Assembly: GCA_029242325.1 (NCBI GenBank)
Contig: JAQWUD010000030.1
Location: 1 to 64,000, forward strand
Origin: Luminiphilus sp.
GTDB lineage: Bacteria > Pseudomonadota > Gammaproteobacteria > Pseudomonadales > Halieaceae
Length of the DNA stretch: 64,000 nt
Direction: 5' to 3'
Shown: one piece after another, positions 17,442-27,863 of the stretch
How positions within the stretch are numbered: position 1 is the stretch's first letter
How the letters are laid out: each line of letters opens with the position of its first letter
Program-made: the position numbers and the translations under genes
The notes under the pieces: generated by a model
Told to the model about the DNA's origin: nothing
What the model saw: only the letters and a program-made list of their open reading frames with translations
Database searches by the model: none

Positions 17442-18689
17442 ATGACGTTTCCCATCGAATCAGTCAGGTCTCAATTCCCTTCTTTGGCAACGACTGATCA
17501 AGGTCAAAGGCGCATTTATTTGGATAACGCTGCGGGCACGCAAGTGCCGCAGCAGACCATCGACCGCATTGTCGACTTCTTTCGACGGTTCAACAGTAAT
17601 ACGGGGGTATTTAATCCGACCTCTGTCGAGGTCGATGCGCTTTATGATGATGTCGTCAAAGCCCTTGCTGACTTTCTCGGTACCAGCGATCCGGGAGAGG
17701 TGCTGATTGGCGCGAACATGACGACCTTGACCTATCAGCTATCCCGGAGCTTGGCCCACCAATTTTCGCCCGGAGATGAAATTATTATTTCTCGGATGGA
17801 GCATGAGGGCAACGTGACGCCATGGCTGCAAATGGCCGAAGACAATGATCTCATTGTCAAATGGCTGGAATTCGATCGTCGCACCTGGCGAGTCGAACCG
17901 GCACTGTTACAACCCTTGTTGACGGATCGGACTCGCCTGGTGGCACTGAATTACGCGAGTAATCTCACGGGCGGGGTGAATGATGTCAAGCGCCTCACCG
18001 CTATGGCGCAGGCCGCTGGCGCAATGGTTTATGTGGATGCCGTGCAGTACGCATCTCATCGACTGATTGATGTAACTGACTTGGGCTGCGACTTTATGGC
18101 CTGCTCACCCTACAAGTTTTACGGGCCCCACTTGGGCGTGGTGTTTGGGAAACGAGCACGATTGGAGGCGCTGCATGCCTACAAGTTGCGCTGTGCCACA
18201 GATGAGCTACCGCTGCGGTTCAGTGTGGGCACCCCGGCGTTTGAGCTGATTGCTGGTCTCATGGGTACGCTGGAGTACTTTCAATGGCTGGCTTCTGAAA
18301 TGGGTGTCTCAGGAAATCGCCGCGCGCTATTTAAAGGCGCGTACGCGGCGATGGGTGAGCACGAGGACCAGCTTTCAGAGACGTTGCTCGCAGGGCTGCT
18401 CGCGATGCCGGGAGTGTCGATTCAGGGCGCGAGCTCTATGGCACACCGCGTGGCGACCTTCTCCTTCACGCACAGCCGACACTCTGCCAGTAAGATTGCT
18501 CGCCAACTGTCTGACGCCGGGGTCTATTGCCACTGGGGAGACAATTACGCCTACGAGGTTGCCCGAGCATTGGCGCTCGATCCGCAGGAAGGTGTGCTTC
18601 GACTCGGCATAGGGCACTACAACACCGTGCAGGAAATCGAGGAGGCGCTCGGTCTTATTGAGTCCGTGTTGGCGGTCCGATCTGAGTGA
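17442..18689 (+). CDS. Class V aminotransferase / cysteine desulfurase-like protein
   Basis: IYLDNAAGTQVPQQ, YVDAVQYASHRLIDV..GCDFMACSPYKFYGPHLG (PLP lysine context). Confidence 0.85.
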   Translation: MTFPIESVRSQFPSLATTDQGQRRIYLDNAAGTQVPQQTIDRIVDFFRRFNSNTGVFNPTSVEVDALYDDVVKALADFLGTSDPGEVLIGANMTTLTYQLSRSLAHQFSPGDEIIISRMEHEGNVTPWLQMAEDNDLIVKWLEFDRRTWRVEPALLQPLLTDRTRLVALNYASNLTGGVNDVKRLTAMAQAAGAMVYVDAVQYASHRLIDVTDLGCDFMACSPYKFYGPHLGVVFGKRARLEALHAYKLRCATDELPLRFSVGTPAFELIAGLMGTLEYFQWLASEMGVSGNRRALFKGAYAAMGEHEDQLSETLLAGLLAMPGVSIQGASSMAHRVATFSFTHSRHSASKIARQLSDAGVYCHWGDNYAYEVARALALDPQEGVLRLGIGHYNTVQEIEEALGLIESVLAVRSE

Positions 18690-18790
18690 TAGCGGCGGTG
18701 ATGTGAGGCCAGCAAGCGAGCTGGGTCGCTACTTTGGGAATCAGGTGGGCACCGCGCTGGCAGGGCGACTGATGCCTGAGTGCATGGCGT

Positions 18791-19648
18791 TTAAGCCGCC
18801 GTATCAGGCGTTTCACATTCGGCCCATATCTCCTGCACCCACTCGCGGATCTGCAGTCCTTCATGCCACCGATCTGACAATTCGCGCTGGTCGGCCCCGG
18901 TAATGGCGTAGGCGGGCGGTCCCAATTCAACCAAAAAGTTCAGCGTTGCATCAGCGTGCTGGCGTGATCGCCATCCGCGAATCCCTTGAGCCCACCACTG
19001 TCTGTATTGTGTGACCCATTCGCGGTGTTGAGGAAAGTCGATCGCAATTTGAATTTGCTGATTATTGGAGATGCGACCCTGAAATGAATCAGAGCGGTCA
19101 AGAATGGTCGAGAAATACTGCGCGTCAGTCTGATTCATGGGCAACTGCAATTCTCGGTCCACTACAAAGTGTGAGAGGTCGGCACACAGCCGTAGTTCAG
19201 GTAACGCCTCAAGCACTTCAAGCGTGTAGAACAGGTCGTTCAACGTGCCGTTGCGATGGGTCTCGAGTAGGAGCGGGAAATCATAGGGCTGCGCCATCGA
19301 CAGCCAGGTATTCACCACAGGCACTGCCTCGGCGGGGGTGAGAGGCATAACACCGCCAATCACGTTCACCTGTATCGCATTCATTTCTGCCGCCATGTCC
19401 AGCAAGGGTTTTAACGACGCCACATCATGGGGGAAGGCATTCACCATGCAATTCAGCCCCCTGTCTTCAAAAGCAGGTTTGAGCCTGAGGCAGTCATCAA
19501 TTTCATCCACATTGGGATCGAGGCAGGCGCCGGCATAGCCGGCGTCCGCGATACGCGAAAGCTGTATTTCAACAGCTTCTTCAGGTTGCCCGGGAATCCG
19601 CTGTTCCATTGCCCACAGCGATTGATAGATATCCAGTGTGAGCGTCAT
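18791..19648 (-). CDS. Sugar phosphate isomerase/epimerase-like TIM barrel protein
   Basis: Xylose isomerase-like TIM barrel pattern (LLLETHRNGTLND...LCADLSHFV). Confidence 0.7.
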   Translation of the reverse strand: MTLTLDIYQSLWAMEQRIPGQPEEAVEIQLSRIADAGYAGACLDPNVDEIDDCLRLKPAFEDRGLNCMVNAFPHDVASLKPLLDMAAEMNAIQVNVIGGVMPLTPAEAVPVVNTWLSMAQPYDFPLLLETHRNGTLNDLFYTLEVLEALPELRLCADLSHFVVDRELQLPMNQTDAQYFSTILDRSDSFQGRISNNQQIQIAIDFPQHREWVTQYRQWWAQGIRGWRSRQHADATLNFLVELGPPAYAITGADQRELSDRWHEGLQIREWVQEIWAECETPDTAA

Positions 19649-19655
19649 GCGCGGG

Positions 19656-20708
19656 TTAAAAAGACGTCAGAAATGACGCGGCGTTGCCGCCAGTCAGCCG
19701 GGCAGACTGGGCAGCGCGTAAGAACGCCTTACCCGAAGCAGGCTCGAGCCCGGGAGCATCGTGGAAAATACGATAGCGTCGGTAGCGGACGTATATCACC
19801 ACCTGTGGCCACAACCGGATTACCGTTTCGGGGTCGTCTCCAAAAACCTCCCGGTGTAATGAGGGCAGATCAAACCAGGGTGTGGTGGGTTTGGCGTGAT
19901 GAGCGTTGTGATAACCAAAATTAAGGATCAGCCAGTTTATCCACTCATATCGCCACGAGAGGATGGGGCTGAAAGTGTGCTCCTGCTCCCATTCCAAATC
20001 TCCTTTATGTTCGGAGACCTCATTGCTGTACAGGTTGGTGTGGTAGGGGTAGTCGTGCTCCAAGCCGTCTACGAAGCGCAGCACGATGATCATCAGCATG
20101 TAGGCCATCAAATAGCCAAGGAAGGCAATTGGGGCATACCAAGCGAGCGCCGCGAGGAGTGTAAAGCGAATCAGAATCACACCTATATTGCGCTGCAGTT
20201 GATTGCGTCGCTGCGGAATGATGAAGGCGGTGAATACCATGATGGTGTGCATCAGGATGCAGTGCGCCGGAATAAAACACCACTCAAGAAAAATCGTGAT
20301 GCGATAGATGAGAGGGTGTTTGCTAAAAAATGCTTCGTAGTCAAACCACACCACGTCGTCGTTTTCCACGTGATGTCGAAAATGCTTGGTACGGATGTCC
20401 TCTACCGTCCCGTAGCTGGAGCCGCAGATCCATCCGAGGCAGTTGGCCAGTTGATTGTTGTGCCGGTTAACCGTGAAAACCGTGTTGTGTGCGCATTCAT
20501 GAATCATGTAAGCAGCAATGATCATGCCGTGGCCGAGCAGGAGAATGCCAGGAATGAAACCCAGCCAACCGCCGCTCAGCAGTAACCACCCACCTGAACC
20601 ATAGGCGACGATTGCATAGAGCACAGCGGCACTATGCCAGCGGCGGCCCTTGGCGGTTTTAAAAGTCCAGGTTGTCATCAGTGCAGACGCTTCCATTATT
20701 CTCGCCAC
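19656..20708 (-). CDS. Membrane fatty acid desaturase
   Basis: Histidine boxes HECAHN, HFRHHVE, HNAHHAKP. Confidence 0.9.
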   Translation of the reverse strand: MARIMEASALMTTWTFKTAKGRRWHSAAVLYAIVAYGSGGWLLLSGGWLGFIPGILLLGHGMIIAAYMIHECAHNTVFTVNRHNNQLANCLGWICGSSYGTVEDIRTKHFRHHVENDDVVWFDYEAFFSKHPLIYRITIFLEWCFIPAHCILMHTIMVFTAFIIPQRRNQLQRNIGVILIRFTLLAALAWYAPIAFLGYLMAYMLMIIVLRFVDGLEHDYPYHTNLYSNEVSEHKGDLEWEQEHTFSPILSWRYEWINWLILNFGYHNAHHAKPTTPWFDLPSLHREVFGDDPETVIRLWPQVVIYVRYRRYRIFHDAPGLEPASGKAFLRAAQSARLTGGNAASFLTSF

Positions 20709-20844
20709 CCTGAGTGGCTAAAAGAGACCGACGGCAGACGAGCTTCCTGCCATGACGGGGCTAGTATACGGACTCCAGAGAGTGGGAAAAACTGCTGCGC
20801 GGGCGAGTATTGCGGCAGATTATTGACGCCAGAAGCCGGTGGGG

Positions 20845-22758
20845 CTATCCGGGACGATGGTCGTCGACGGGTTGCCCAAGCAACCTGAGGCCCAGCGTGG
20901 TCGCTGCCGCTGCCAGCAGCATGCCTACCCACCAGGGCAGCCCGAAGCTGATGGGCAAGGTCCCGCATACCAGTGCTGCGGCGCCTGCCAAGGTGGCATA
21001 GGGCAATTGCGTGCGCACGTGTTCGATGTGGTCACAGCCTGCCGATAGAGACGACAACACGGTGGTGTCTGAGATCGGTGAGCAATGATCGCCCCAGACA
21101 GCCCCTGCCAGTACGCCGGATACCGACGCATAGAGAATGAAATAATCTTCCGCTGCGGTAGTAAGGCCTTGGTTACCCATGAGGGCCCAGCACAGCGGAA
21201 GGACAAGGGGTAGCAAGATGCCCATTGCGCCCCAACTGCTGCCTGTTGAGAAGGCGGTAAAAGCTGCCAGTACAAAGACGGTCGCAGGCAGAGCGGCTGC
21301 GGGAAGACTGTCGCCAAGGCTGGCAATCAGAAAGTCTGCGGTATGCAGCTCGCGGGTGATTTCCGACATCGACCACGCCAGAACCAGAATGATCATAGCG
21401 ATAAAGGTAAACCGTGCCCCGGATACCCATGCATCCACAATCTCGTCCAATGAAAGAAGCCGCTGGGCCGCGGTCATGATGATCGCGGTGAGTGCGGATG
21501 CGAGTGATGCCCACATGAGCGCGCGGTAGGAGTTGGCAGAGCCGACGATCTCGCTGATCGTATCTCCCTCGCCCGTTAGGTAAAGACCGATCAGAACGCC
21601 AACGATCATAGTGGCCACCGGGATCAATGCATTCATCGCGCGGGGCGGTAAGCCGTCTTTCATCGCGAGCGCGGATTCATCGTCCTGGCCTACCGTGGAT
21701 GTGACCGGTGGCGCTGTGATACCGGTCGCGCGCGCGCGTCGTTCTGCGGCGAGCATGGGGCCAAATTCCCGTCCTGTGGTAATCACCAGAAAGACCAACA
21801 AAATCGCCATAAAGGGATAGAAGCTGTACAGGACAGAGTTCAGGAAGATTCCGTACGCACTCATTTCCAGGCCCTCCAATGGGGCGATGGCATCGCCAAT
21901 CAAGCTCACCTGATATCCAATCCAGGTTGTGACCAGTGCTACCGTCGCAAGCGGTGCGGCGGTAGAGTCGACGAGGTAGGCCAGCTTTTCGCGCGAGATC
22001 CTGAGTCGATCCGTGATCGAACGACTGGTATTGCCGACCACAAGCGTGTTGGAGTAGTCATCGAAGAAAATCAGCATTCCCAACGACCACACGGCGAGCT
22101 GGCCCCGTTTAGCACTGTTGGCTCCGGTAGTGATCCACTCGACGATCCCGCGCATGCCTCCGTTTCTGGAAATCACGCCGACCATGCCAGCGATCATGAA
22201 GGTGAATAGCATGATGGTCGCATGGTCAGCGTCTGCAACTGCATTCACAACGTATACTTCGAAGCTGGAGAATAACCCTATGAACAGTCCTTCTAGGGTG
22301 AGCCCCTGCAACGCCCAGGCGCCGAGCCAGAGGCCGAACATGAGAGCCGGGAGGACGCTGCGGATCAGTAGTGCCATGCCAATGGCCACGAGTGGTGGCA
22401 GAATCGATATCCACGCAGGGATAATAGGTACGTCGGCGGAGTGTACGATCTTGCCCTGCAATTCAAGCGCAAGATCGGCAGACGATGAGCCACTCGCAAT
22501 GACATCTGCAAACACCCAGTCACCATGAAGGCGCGTTGCGGTATATAGCGAGTCATTAACGCGCAGTACCGGGGCGAGGTTGTCTAATACATCGGGGTTG
22601 GGAGTTGTCGTCGTCAGTGCGAGGTCGTACCGAATACCCTCGAGAAAGATCTGGGGTAGAGCGACGTCGAGCTGGGTGCTGGCAGTACCCACGGCCGACC
22701 CCAGAAGTAGCCATGTGAGACTGAGGCCTTTGAGCCACGACAAGAAGTTGTTCGGCAT
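20845..22758 (-). CDS. NhaC-family Na+/H+ antiporter
   Basis: Multi-TM; FDDYSNTLVVGNTSRSITDRLRISREKLAYLVDSTAAP; FSTGSSWGAMGILLPL; WGDHCSPISDTTVLSS. Confidence 0.9.
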   Translation of the reverse strand: MPNNFLSWLKGLSLTWLLLGSAVGTASTQLDVALPQIFLEGIRYDLALTTTTPNPDVLDNLAPVLRVNDSLYTATRLHGDWVFADVIASGSSSADLALELQGKIVHSADVPIIPAWISILPPLVAIGMALLIRSVLPALMFGLWLGAWALQGLTLEGLFIGLFSSFEVYVVNAVADADHATIMLFTFMIAGMVGVISRNGGMRGIVEWITTGANSAKRGQLAVWSLGMLIFFDDYSNTLVVGNTSRSITDRLRISREKLAYLVDSTAAPLATVALVTTWIGYQVSLIGDAIAPLEGLEMSAYGIFLNSVLYSFYPFMAILLVFLVITTGREFGPMLAAERRARATGITAPPVTSTVGQDDESALAMKDGLPPRAMNALIPVATMIVGVLIGLYLTGEGDTISEIVGSANSYRALMWASLASALTAIIMTAAQRLLSLDEIVDAWVSGARFTFIAMIILVLAWSMSEITRELHTADFLIASLGDSLPAAALPATVFVLAAFTAFSTGSSWGAMGILLPLVLPLCWALMGNQGLTTAAEDYFILYASVSGVLAGAVWGDHCSPISDTTVLSSLSAGCDHIEHVRTQLPYATLAGAAALVCGTLPISFGLPWWVGMLLAAAATTLGLRLLGQPVDDHRPG

Positions 22759-22879
22759 GATGCGCCCCGTAAATGGTTTGGCCGATTATTACAGTAATCG
22801 GTCATCATGTGCTCATGTGACGATTTTTCTCGTTGACTCAAGTGTTGACGAATAGGCAAGACTGACGACGGTTTAGTTT

Positions 22880-23641
22880 ATGGTTGAGTTAGTAGGCTTG
22901 TTTTTTGCGGGATTGGTGGGAGGCATCATTAACTCGGTCGCCGGGGGTGGAAGTTTTATTACCTTTCCGGCGCTGATCGCTGCCGGCGTGCCGCCCATTG
23001 CCGCCAACGCAACCAATACATTTGCCTCTTGCGCTGGCTACCTGAGTGGTGCGGCAGGATTTCGATCCGAGCTGTGGGCGCATCGTGCTCACTTGCCCAG
23101 AGTGTTTTGTTGCGCGCTGCTGGGAGGTGGCATGGGCGCGTGGTTGCTGTTGCAGACCCCAGAGGAGGCCTTTAGTCGCGCTGTGCCATGGCTTTTGTTA
23201 TTGGCGACAGCGCTGCTGATTTGGGGGGAGACGTTACAGGCTGTGTTGTATCGCCACTTGGGTTATCGACAGGGGCTTCCAGTTGCCGCGAGACTCATAC
23301 TCGCGCTGCTATTGCTCGCCGTTTGCACCTACGGTGGATTCTTCAATGCAGGGTTCGGGATCATCCTGCTGGGATATTTAACGCTTGCAGGATATCAGGA
23401 CATCCATCTCATGAACGGACTGAAATTGCTGGTCTCGGCGCTGGTGGCGGCATTGGCAATTATTATTTTTAGTGCAGCCGACATCATTGCCTGGCGTCAG
23501 GGGAGTGCGGTCCTCATGGGTACGCTTCTTGGAGGTTATGCTGCCGCCAGCGTGGTGCGTGTGGTCAGGCAATCCATCGTACGTCGATGTATTATCACGG
23601 TTGCCGCCGGGATGACGGCGTATTTCTTTGTAACAAGCTAA
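22880..23641 (+). CDS. TSUP family transporter (TauE/SafE)
   Basis: FFAGLVGGIINSVAGGGSFITFPALIAAGVPPIAANATNT. Confidence 0.92.
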   Translation: MVELVGLFFAGLVGGIINSVAGGGSFITFPALIAAGVPPIAANATNTFASCAGYLSGAAGFRSELWAHRAHLPRVFCCALLGGGMGAWLLLQTPEEAFSRAVPWLLLLATALLIWGETLQAVLYRHLGYRQGLPVAARLILALLLLAVCTYGGFFNAGFGIILLGYLTLAGYQDIHLMNGLKLLVSALVAALAIIIFSAADIIAWRQGSAVLMGTLLGGYAAASVVRVVRQSIVRRCIITVAAGMTAYFFVTS

Positions 23642-24921
23642 TCGCTCTCGATAGCCGGTTCGGCGCGGGTATGGCGGTCAAATAATATCGCCGCGATGGC
23701 ACCCGCGAGAGAGAAGCCGAGCAAAAAGACAAACAGGTACTGGAACCCCAGAAGACCAGGGTGCTGGTCTATCAGGTAGCCCGCTACCGCGGCGATATAG
23801 ACATCCGGTGTGTAGCCGATAACAGAAACCAGACCCACCGCCGTGCCCGTGGCGACCGCAGGGATTTTTCCCTCCTCGAGCAAACCGAAGTAAAGACCCC
23901 GGAGCCCAAAAATGGCGGTACCGGTGACAAGCGTGTTGAGTAAAATCATGGACAGCGTTCCCAGAGCTGTGCCGGTAAAGGCAAACAGCGAGTGGCTGAC
24001 AATAAGAAGCGCAAAGCAGAGCAGCGTCATGCGTGAGATGCCAAAGCGGTCCCCTAAAATACCCAGTAGCAGTGCCGCAACCGGCCGCGTCCAGGCGCCT
24101 GCGGCCACGATCTGAGCGGCATCAACTTCATCAATACCGTGACCTCGCACGGCAAACAGCGCATATTGGTCGAACGCTTTGTAGCTGGTGTAGGCGCATA
24201 CCACGATGATCCCCTGCAACCAGACGACTCTGAGCCGGATGACTGCTTTGATTTGCTGTAGGAAATCTGCAAGGGCAAGACTGTCTGAGTGGGGCTCCGC
24301 ATGATCAAGGTTTCGCAGGGTAAACCACACCAGTAAGCCTATTGCTGCAGTGATAGCGGTGTAGCCATAAATGACTTGCCGGAGTACCCAACCTTTTTGT
24401 TCTAGAGTGGCCGCGTCGTACCCCATTGGGAAGGCCAATGAAAAAGCAAATACCCCGGCAGATGCGAGCAAGGCAGCGAGGAGGCCTCTGCCACCGTCAA
24501 GCAGTCCATAGGCGAGGCCTTGTTGGTCCTGACCTCCCCATAGGCGCGTGACTTTAATCAGCGCCGCCCAAAACAGCAGGATATTGGTGAGGCCAAAAAA
24601 CCCCCACAGCAACATGACACCCATCACGTCTGGAAAGGTCGAAAGGTATAGTCCGCCGGCGGCAGTGGCCCAAAGTGAGCTGGCAAGGAGCTTGCGCGGC
24701 TCGAGGCGATCCGCCAGCGGGCCTCCGAAAAAATACGCCGCCATGGCAATAATGCCGTAGGCGCTCTGCGCTACTCCCAGCTCAGTGGCACTGAGCTCAA
24801 AGACCTCGAGGAAGGTTGGCCGGAAAAAGCGCGTGACATGGTAGGGCAGGGTAAAAATCGCCTCGCCGGCGGCGACCAGCGAAAAGATAACCAGTCCCCG
24901 TTGCCATCGGTTGCGTCTCAT
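23638..24921 (-). CDS. MFS transporter
   Basis: 12-TM pattern; GPLADRLEPRKLLASSL; stop codon overlaps the convergent TSUP gene by 4 bp. Confidence 0.85.
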   Translation of the reverse strand: MRRNRWQRGLVIFSLVAAGEAIFTLPYHVTRFFRPTFLEVFELSATELGVAQSAYGIIAMAAYFFGGPLADRLEPRKLLASSLWATAAGGLYLSTFPDVMGVMLLWGFFGLTNILLFWAALIKVTRLWGGQDQQGLAYGLLDGGRGLLAALLASAGVFAFSLAFPMGYDAATLEQKGWVLRQVIYGYTAITAAIGLLVWFTLRNLDHAEPHSDSLALADFLQQIKAVIRLRVVWLQGIIVVCAYTSYKAFDQYALFAVRGHGIDEVDAAQIVAAGAWTRPVAALLLGILGDRFGISRMTLLCFALLIVSHSLFAFTGTALGTLSMILLNTLVTGTAIFGLRGLYFGLLEEGKIPAVATGTAVGLVSVIGYTPDVYIAAVAGYLIDQHPGLLGFQYLFVFLLGFSLAGAIAAILFDRHTRAEPAIESD

Positions 24922-24952
24922 CGTGGTTTGAGGGCGGTGGCAAGTAAAAGGG

Positions 24953-26179
24953 TCAGGCTACCCAGCCCAGCAGCAGCTCAATAATGATGACATTGGCGAT
25001 ATCGATAAAAAACGCGCCCACCAGCGGGACAATGATGAAAGCCTGATGGCATGCTCCATACCGTTTGGCGACGGCAGACATATTGGCCATAGCGGTGGGA
25101 GTGGCGCCCATCGAGAATCCGCCAAAGCCGGCGGAAACGACAGCCGCTTCGTAGTTTCTACCCATAATGTTGAATACCACGAAGACGATAAATGCGGCGG
25201 CAACCAGGACTTGTGCGCCGAGAATGAGAACCAGCGGACCAGCCAAATCGACCAGCTCCCACAGCTGCATACTCATCAGTGACATCGCGAGAAAAGTACC
25301 GAGGGAGACGTCGGCAATGAGCGCGACGGCTGGCGTTCGGGCAGGCCACTTGGTCCCGGTGATGCGCGGAAGGGAATCCGGTCGGAGATTGGTAATGAGA
25401 ATACCGGCAAAGAGGCAGCTCACAAAAAGCGGAAGTTGAATACCCAACTGCTCAAGGCCTTCATCAAACAGTACGCCAAAAATGATACAAATATGAACGG
25501 AGAGCACCGCATCCAGAACGTCCATGTAGTGAAGCCCGACAGGCTGGTCGTCTTCCTGAATACCGACGTCGACAGGTTCGTCGGAGTCGGGCGTCAGATT
25601 GTGTCGCTGGATGAGAAACTTGGCGATGGGCCCCCCCATCAAGCTCGCCAGTACCAGACCAAAAGTAGCGCAGGCGATGCCAATCTCCATTGCCCCCGCA
25701 ATACCGTATCTGTCAGAGAAGATGGGTGCCCAAGCGATTGAGGTACCGTGCCCGCCAATCAGCGACACGGTCCCGCCAAGAATGCCCACGGCGGGTTCCA
25801 GTCCGACCGCTGAAGCAACACCGATGCCGATGAGATTCTGCAACATCATAAACACGATGGTCGCGATCAGCAGGATAAGCAGTGGCTTGCCGCCTTCGAG
25901 CAAATCTCGGAAGCTGGCATTGATGCCAATGGTGGTAAAAAAGTACACCAAAAGGACATCTCGGGCGCCAAGCGTGAACGCGACACTGATTCCCCCAAAG
26001 GCGTGGAGCGCGTAGAAAAGAAGACAGATCAACAGGCCGCCGGTGACTGGCTCCGGTATGCTGAATTCACGAAAGGCAGGGATGACTTGATTCAGCCGTT
26101 TGCCAATAAACAGCACTACGATCCCCAGCGTCACCGTAAGGAAGTGGTCGATTGTCAACGTGCCATCGACTAGCTCCAT
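24953..26179 (-). CDS. Sodium/glutamate symporter family (GltS-like)
   Basis: GKRLNQVIPAFREFSIPEPVTGGLL, GGTVSLIGGHGTSIAWAP, GFGGFSMGATPTAMANM. Confidence 0.88.
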   Translation of the reverse strand: MELVDGTLTIDHFLTVTLGIVVLFIGKRLNQVIPAFREFSIPEPVTGGLLICLLFYALHAFGGISVAFTLGARDVLLVYFFTTIGINASFRDLLEGGKPLLILLIATIVFMMLQNLIGIGVASAVGLEPAVGILGGTVSLIGGHGTSIAWAPIFSDRYGIAGAMEIGIACATFGLVLASLMGGPIAKFLIQRHNLTPDSDEPVDVGIQEDDQPVGLHYMDVLDAVLSVHICIIFGVLFDEGLEQLGIQLPLFVSCLFAGILITNLRPDSLPRITGTKWPARTPAVALIADVSLGTFLAMSLMSMQLWELVDLAGPLVLILGAQVLVAAAFIVFVVFNIMGRNYEAAVVSAGFGGFSMGATPTAMANMSAVAKRYGACHQAFIIVPLVGAFFIDIANVIIIELLLGWVA

Positions 26180-26535
26180 TTAGATGCCTCCTTTGTTTGA
26201 GCAAAACACACTACATCACCGACCATCACGGAATTGAGTGCTGTGGTCAAGCGATGGCCGTAAAACTGTCACCTAGAGCGGCGCAAGTGGGCGATGGTGA
26301 GTGGAGCGTGTCACTTTCAGACGTTTCCAGAGCGGCCTGAACTCGTTACGCTTTCGGGCATGAACTCCATTCGCCAGAGAGTGTGACGTTGCGCCAGCAA
26401 TTTAAGGTGGCCAGGCCAAATGGGGACTGCGACACGACCACTCGCGGTGCTGCGACCCCACCCATGTGCATCCCAGAGCGTCTCTGAAGCAAGTGCCTTG
26501 ATGACATGATAAACCCACTGTGCAAAAGGCAAGCC

Positions 26536-27837
26536 ATGCGGCGGTACTCCAGCTACGTTCTGCTGTGGATGATGGCGAGTGGGCAGGTGCTGGCGCAGGT
26601 CCCGTCAGCGGAGACGGCCCGAGAGGAAGACGACGAACCAAATCAGCACGATGTTTTTGCCCCGCTGGGCACCGAGTCAGACCGCTCCCGCTGGTTGCTG
26701 GAAGGCGCCGAGCTGGTGCTCAAGCCAAGAACCTACTATCTGTATCGCACTTACGACGAGGCAGACACCCGCGCGGGTTTGGCGCTGGGTGGGGGTCTCG
26801 AGTTTCGCTCAGGGTGGTGGCAGGATCGCCTCCGCCTGGGTGCTACGGTGTCGACGTCGCAAAAGCTCTACGGTCCGTCCAACAAGGACGGGACTCAGTT
26901 GTTCAAACCGGGGCCGGAGCCTTTCTCCGTGATCAGCGAAGCGTATGCGACGCTGAGGCTGGGCGGTGATCATGGAGTTCGCATAGGGCGCCAGACTTTG
27001 GATCTTCCTTATCTGGGCAAGCACGATCTGCGGATGGTCCCCAATACCTTTGAGGCGGTGGGGATCGGTAATAAACCACGTGACGGTTTTGCTTACATGG
27101 CGGGGTATGTCGATGCCATTAAATATAAAGACAGCGACACATTTATTCCCATGTCCGAAGCTGCGGGAGCGAAGGGAACCGATAAGGGCCTCACCTTTTG
27201 GGGTGCGCGTTACAGGATGGCTGATCAGTCAGTTTATGGGCTGCTTCATCAACGCACTCCCGATTTATTCGAAACGACTTTTGCCAAAGCAGAAAAAAAG
27301 ATACCACTGCGCGAGGCGAGCCACCTTTGGGCGGATTTTTCCTATACCGAACAGCGCAGCGTGGGTGCGGCGCTGATCGGAGATTTCTCGACGCATTTGA
27401 TTTCCGCCAAGCTTGAGTGGGTGCTTGGGTCCCGAAAATTTCGTTTGGGGATGAGTCGAACGGATGAGGGTGGCAACATTCAGAAGCTTTACGGTAATCC
27501 AGCCAACTACCTCTCTGTCATCATCAACGATTTTGATCGAGCGGGCGAGGATGCCATGACGGTGGGTTACTCCCATGATTTTGGTCAAGTGGGCCCCGGC
27601 GCTCTAAGCCTGTTTGCGAATATCGTTCGGGGTGATACCCCCGATACGGGACCGATTGCCAGTCCAGACACGACCGAATTTGACCTCACGGTTGACTGGC
27701 GGCTGAATGAAGGCTGGTCAGAGAAGATATGGGTACGGTTTCGGGGCGCCTGGACGCATCAGGATGATGATTATCCTGGCGCAGACGATCTCTTTGATTT
27801 TCGCATTATTGTGAATTACGACTTCGACCTACTCTGA
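26536..27837 (+). CDS. Outer-membrane alginate-export-like porin
   Basis: Signal peptide; RIGRQTLDLPYLGKHDLRMVPNTFEAV..., C-terminal beta-strand ending ...IVNYDFDLL. Confidence 0.65.
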   Translation: MRRYSSYVLLWMMASGQVLAQVPSAETAREEDDEPNQHDVFAPLGTESDRSRWLLEGAELVLKPRTYYLYRTYDEADTRAGLALGGGLEFRSGWWQDRLRLGATVSTSQKLYGPSNKDGTQLFKPGPEPFSVISEAYATLRLGGDHGVRIGRQTLDLPYLGKHDLRMVPNTFEAVGIGNKPRDGFAYMAGYVDAIKYKDSDTFIPMSEAAGAKGTDKGLTFWGARYRMADQSVYGLLHQRTPDLFETTFAKAEKKIPLREASHLWADFSYTEQRSVGAALIGDFSTHLISAKLEWVLGSRKFRLGMSRTDEGGNIQKLYGNPANYLSVIINDFDRAGEDAMTVGYSHDFGQVGPGALSLFANIVRGDTPDTGPIASPDTTEFDLTVDWRLNEGWSEKIWVRFRGAWTHQDDDYPGADDLFDFRIIVNYDFDLL

Positions 27838-27863
27838 GTCAGATAAGCCCCGATACTTCGATT

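Noticed and set aside
19896-20585. 229-aa plus-strand ORF
   Set aside because: Fully antisense to a fatty acid desaturase with all three His boxes; no recognisable fold.
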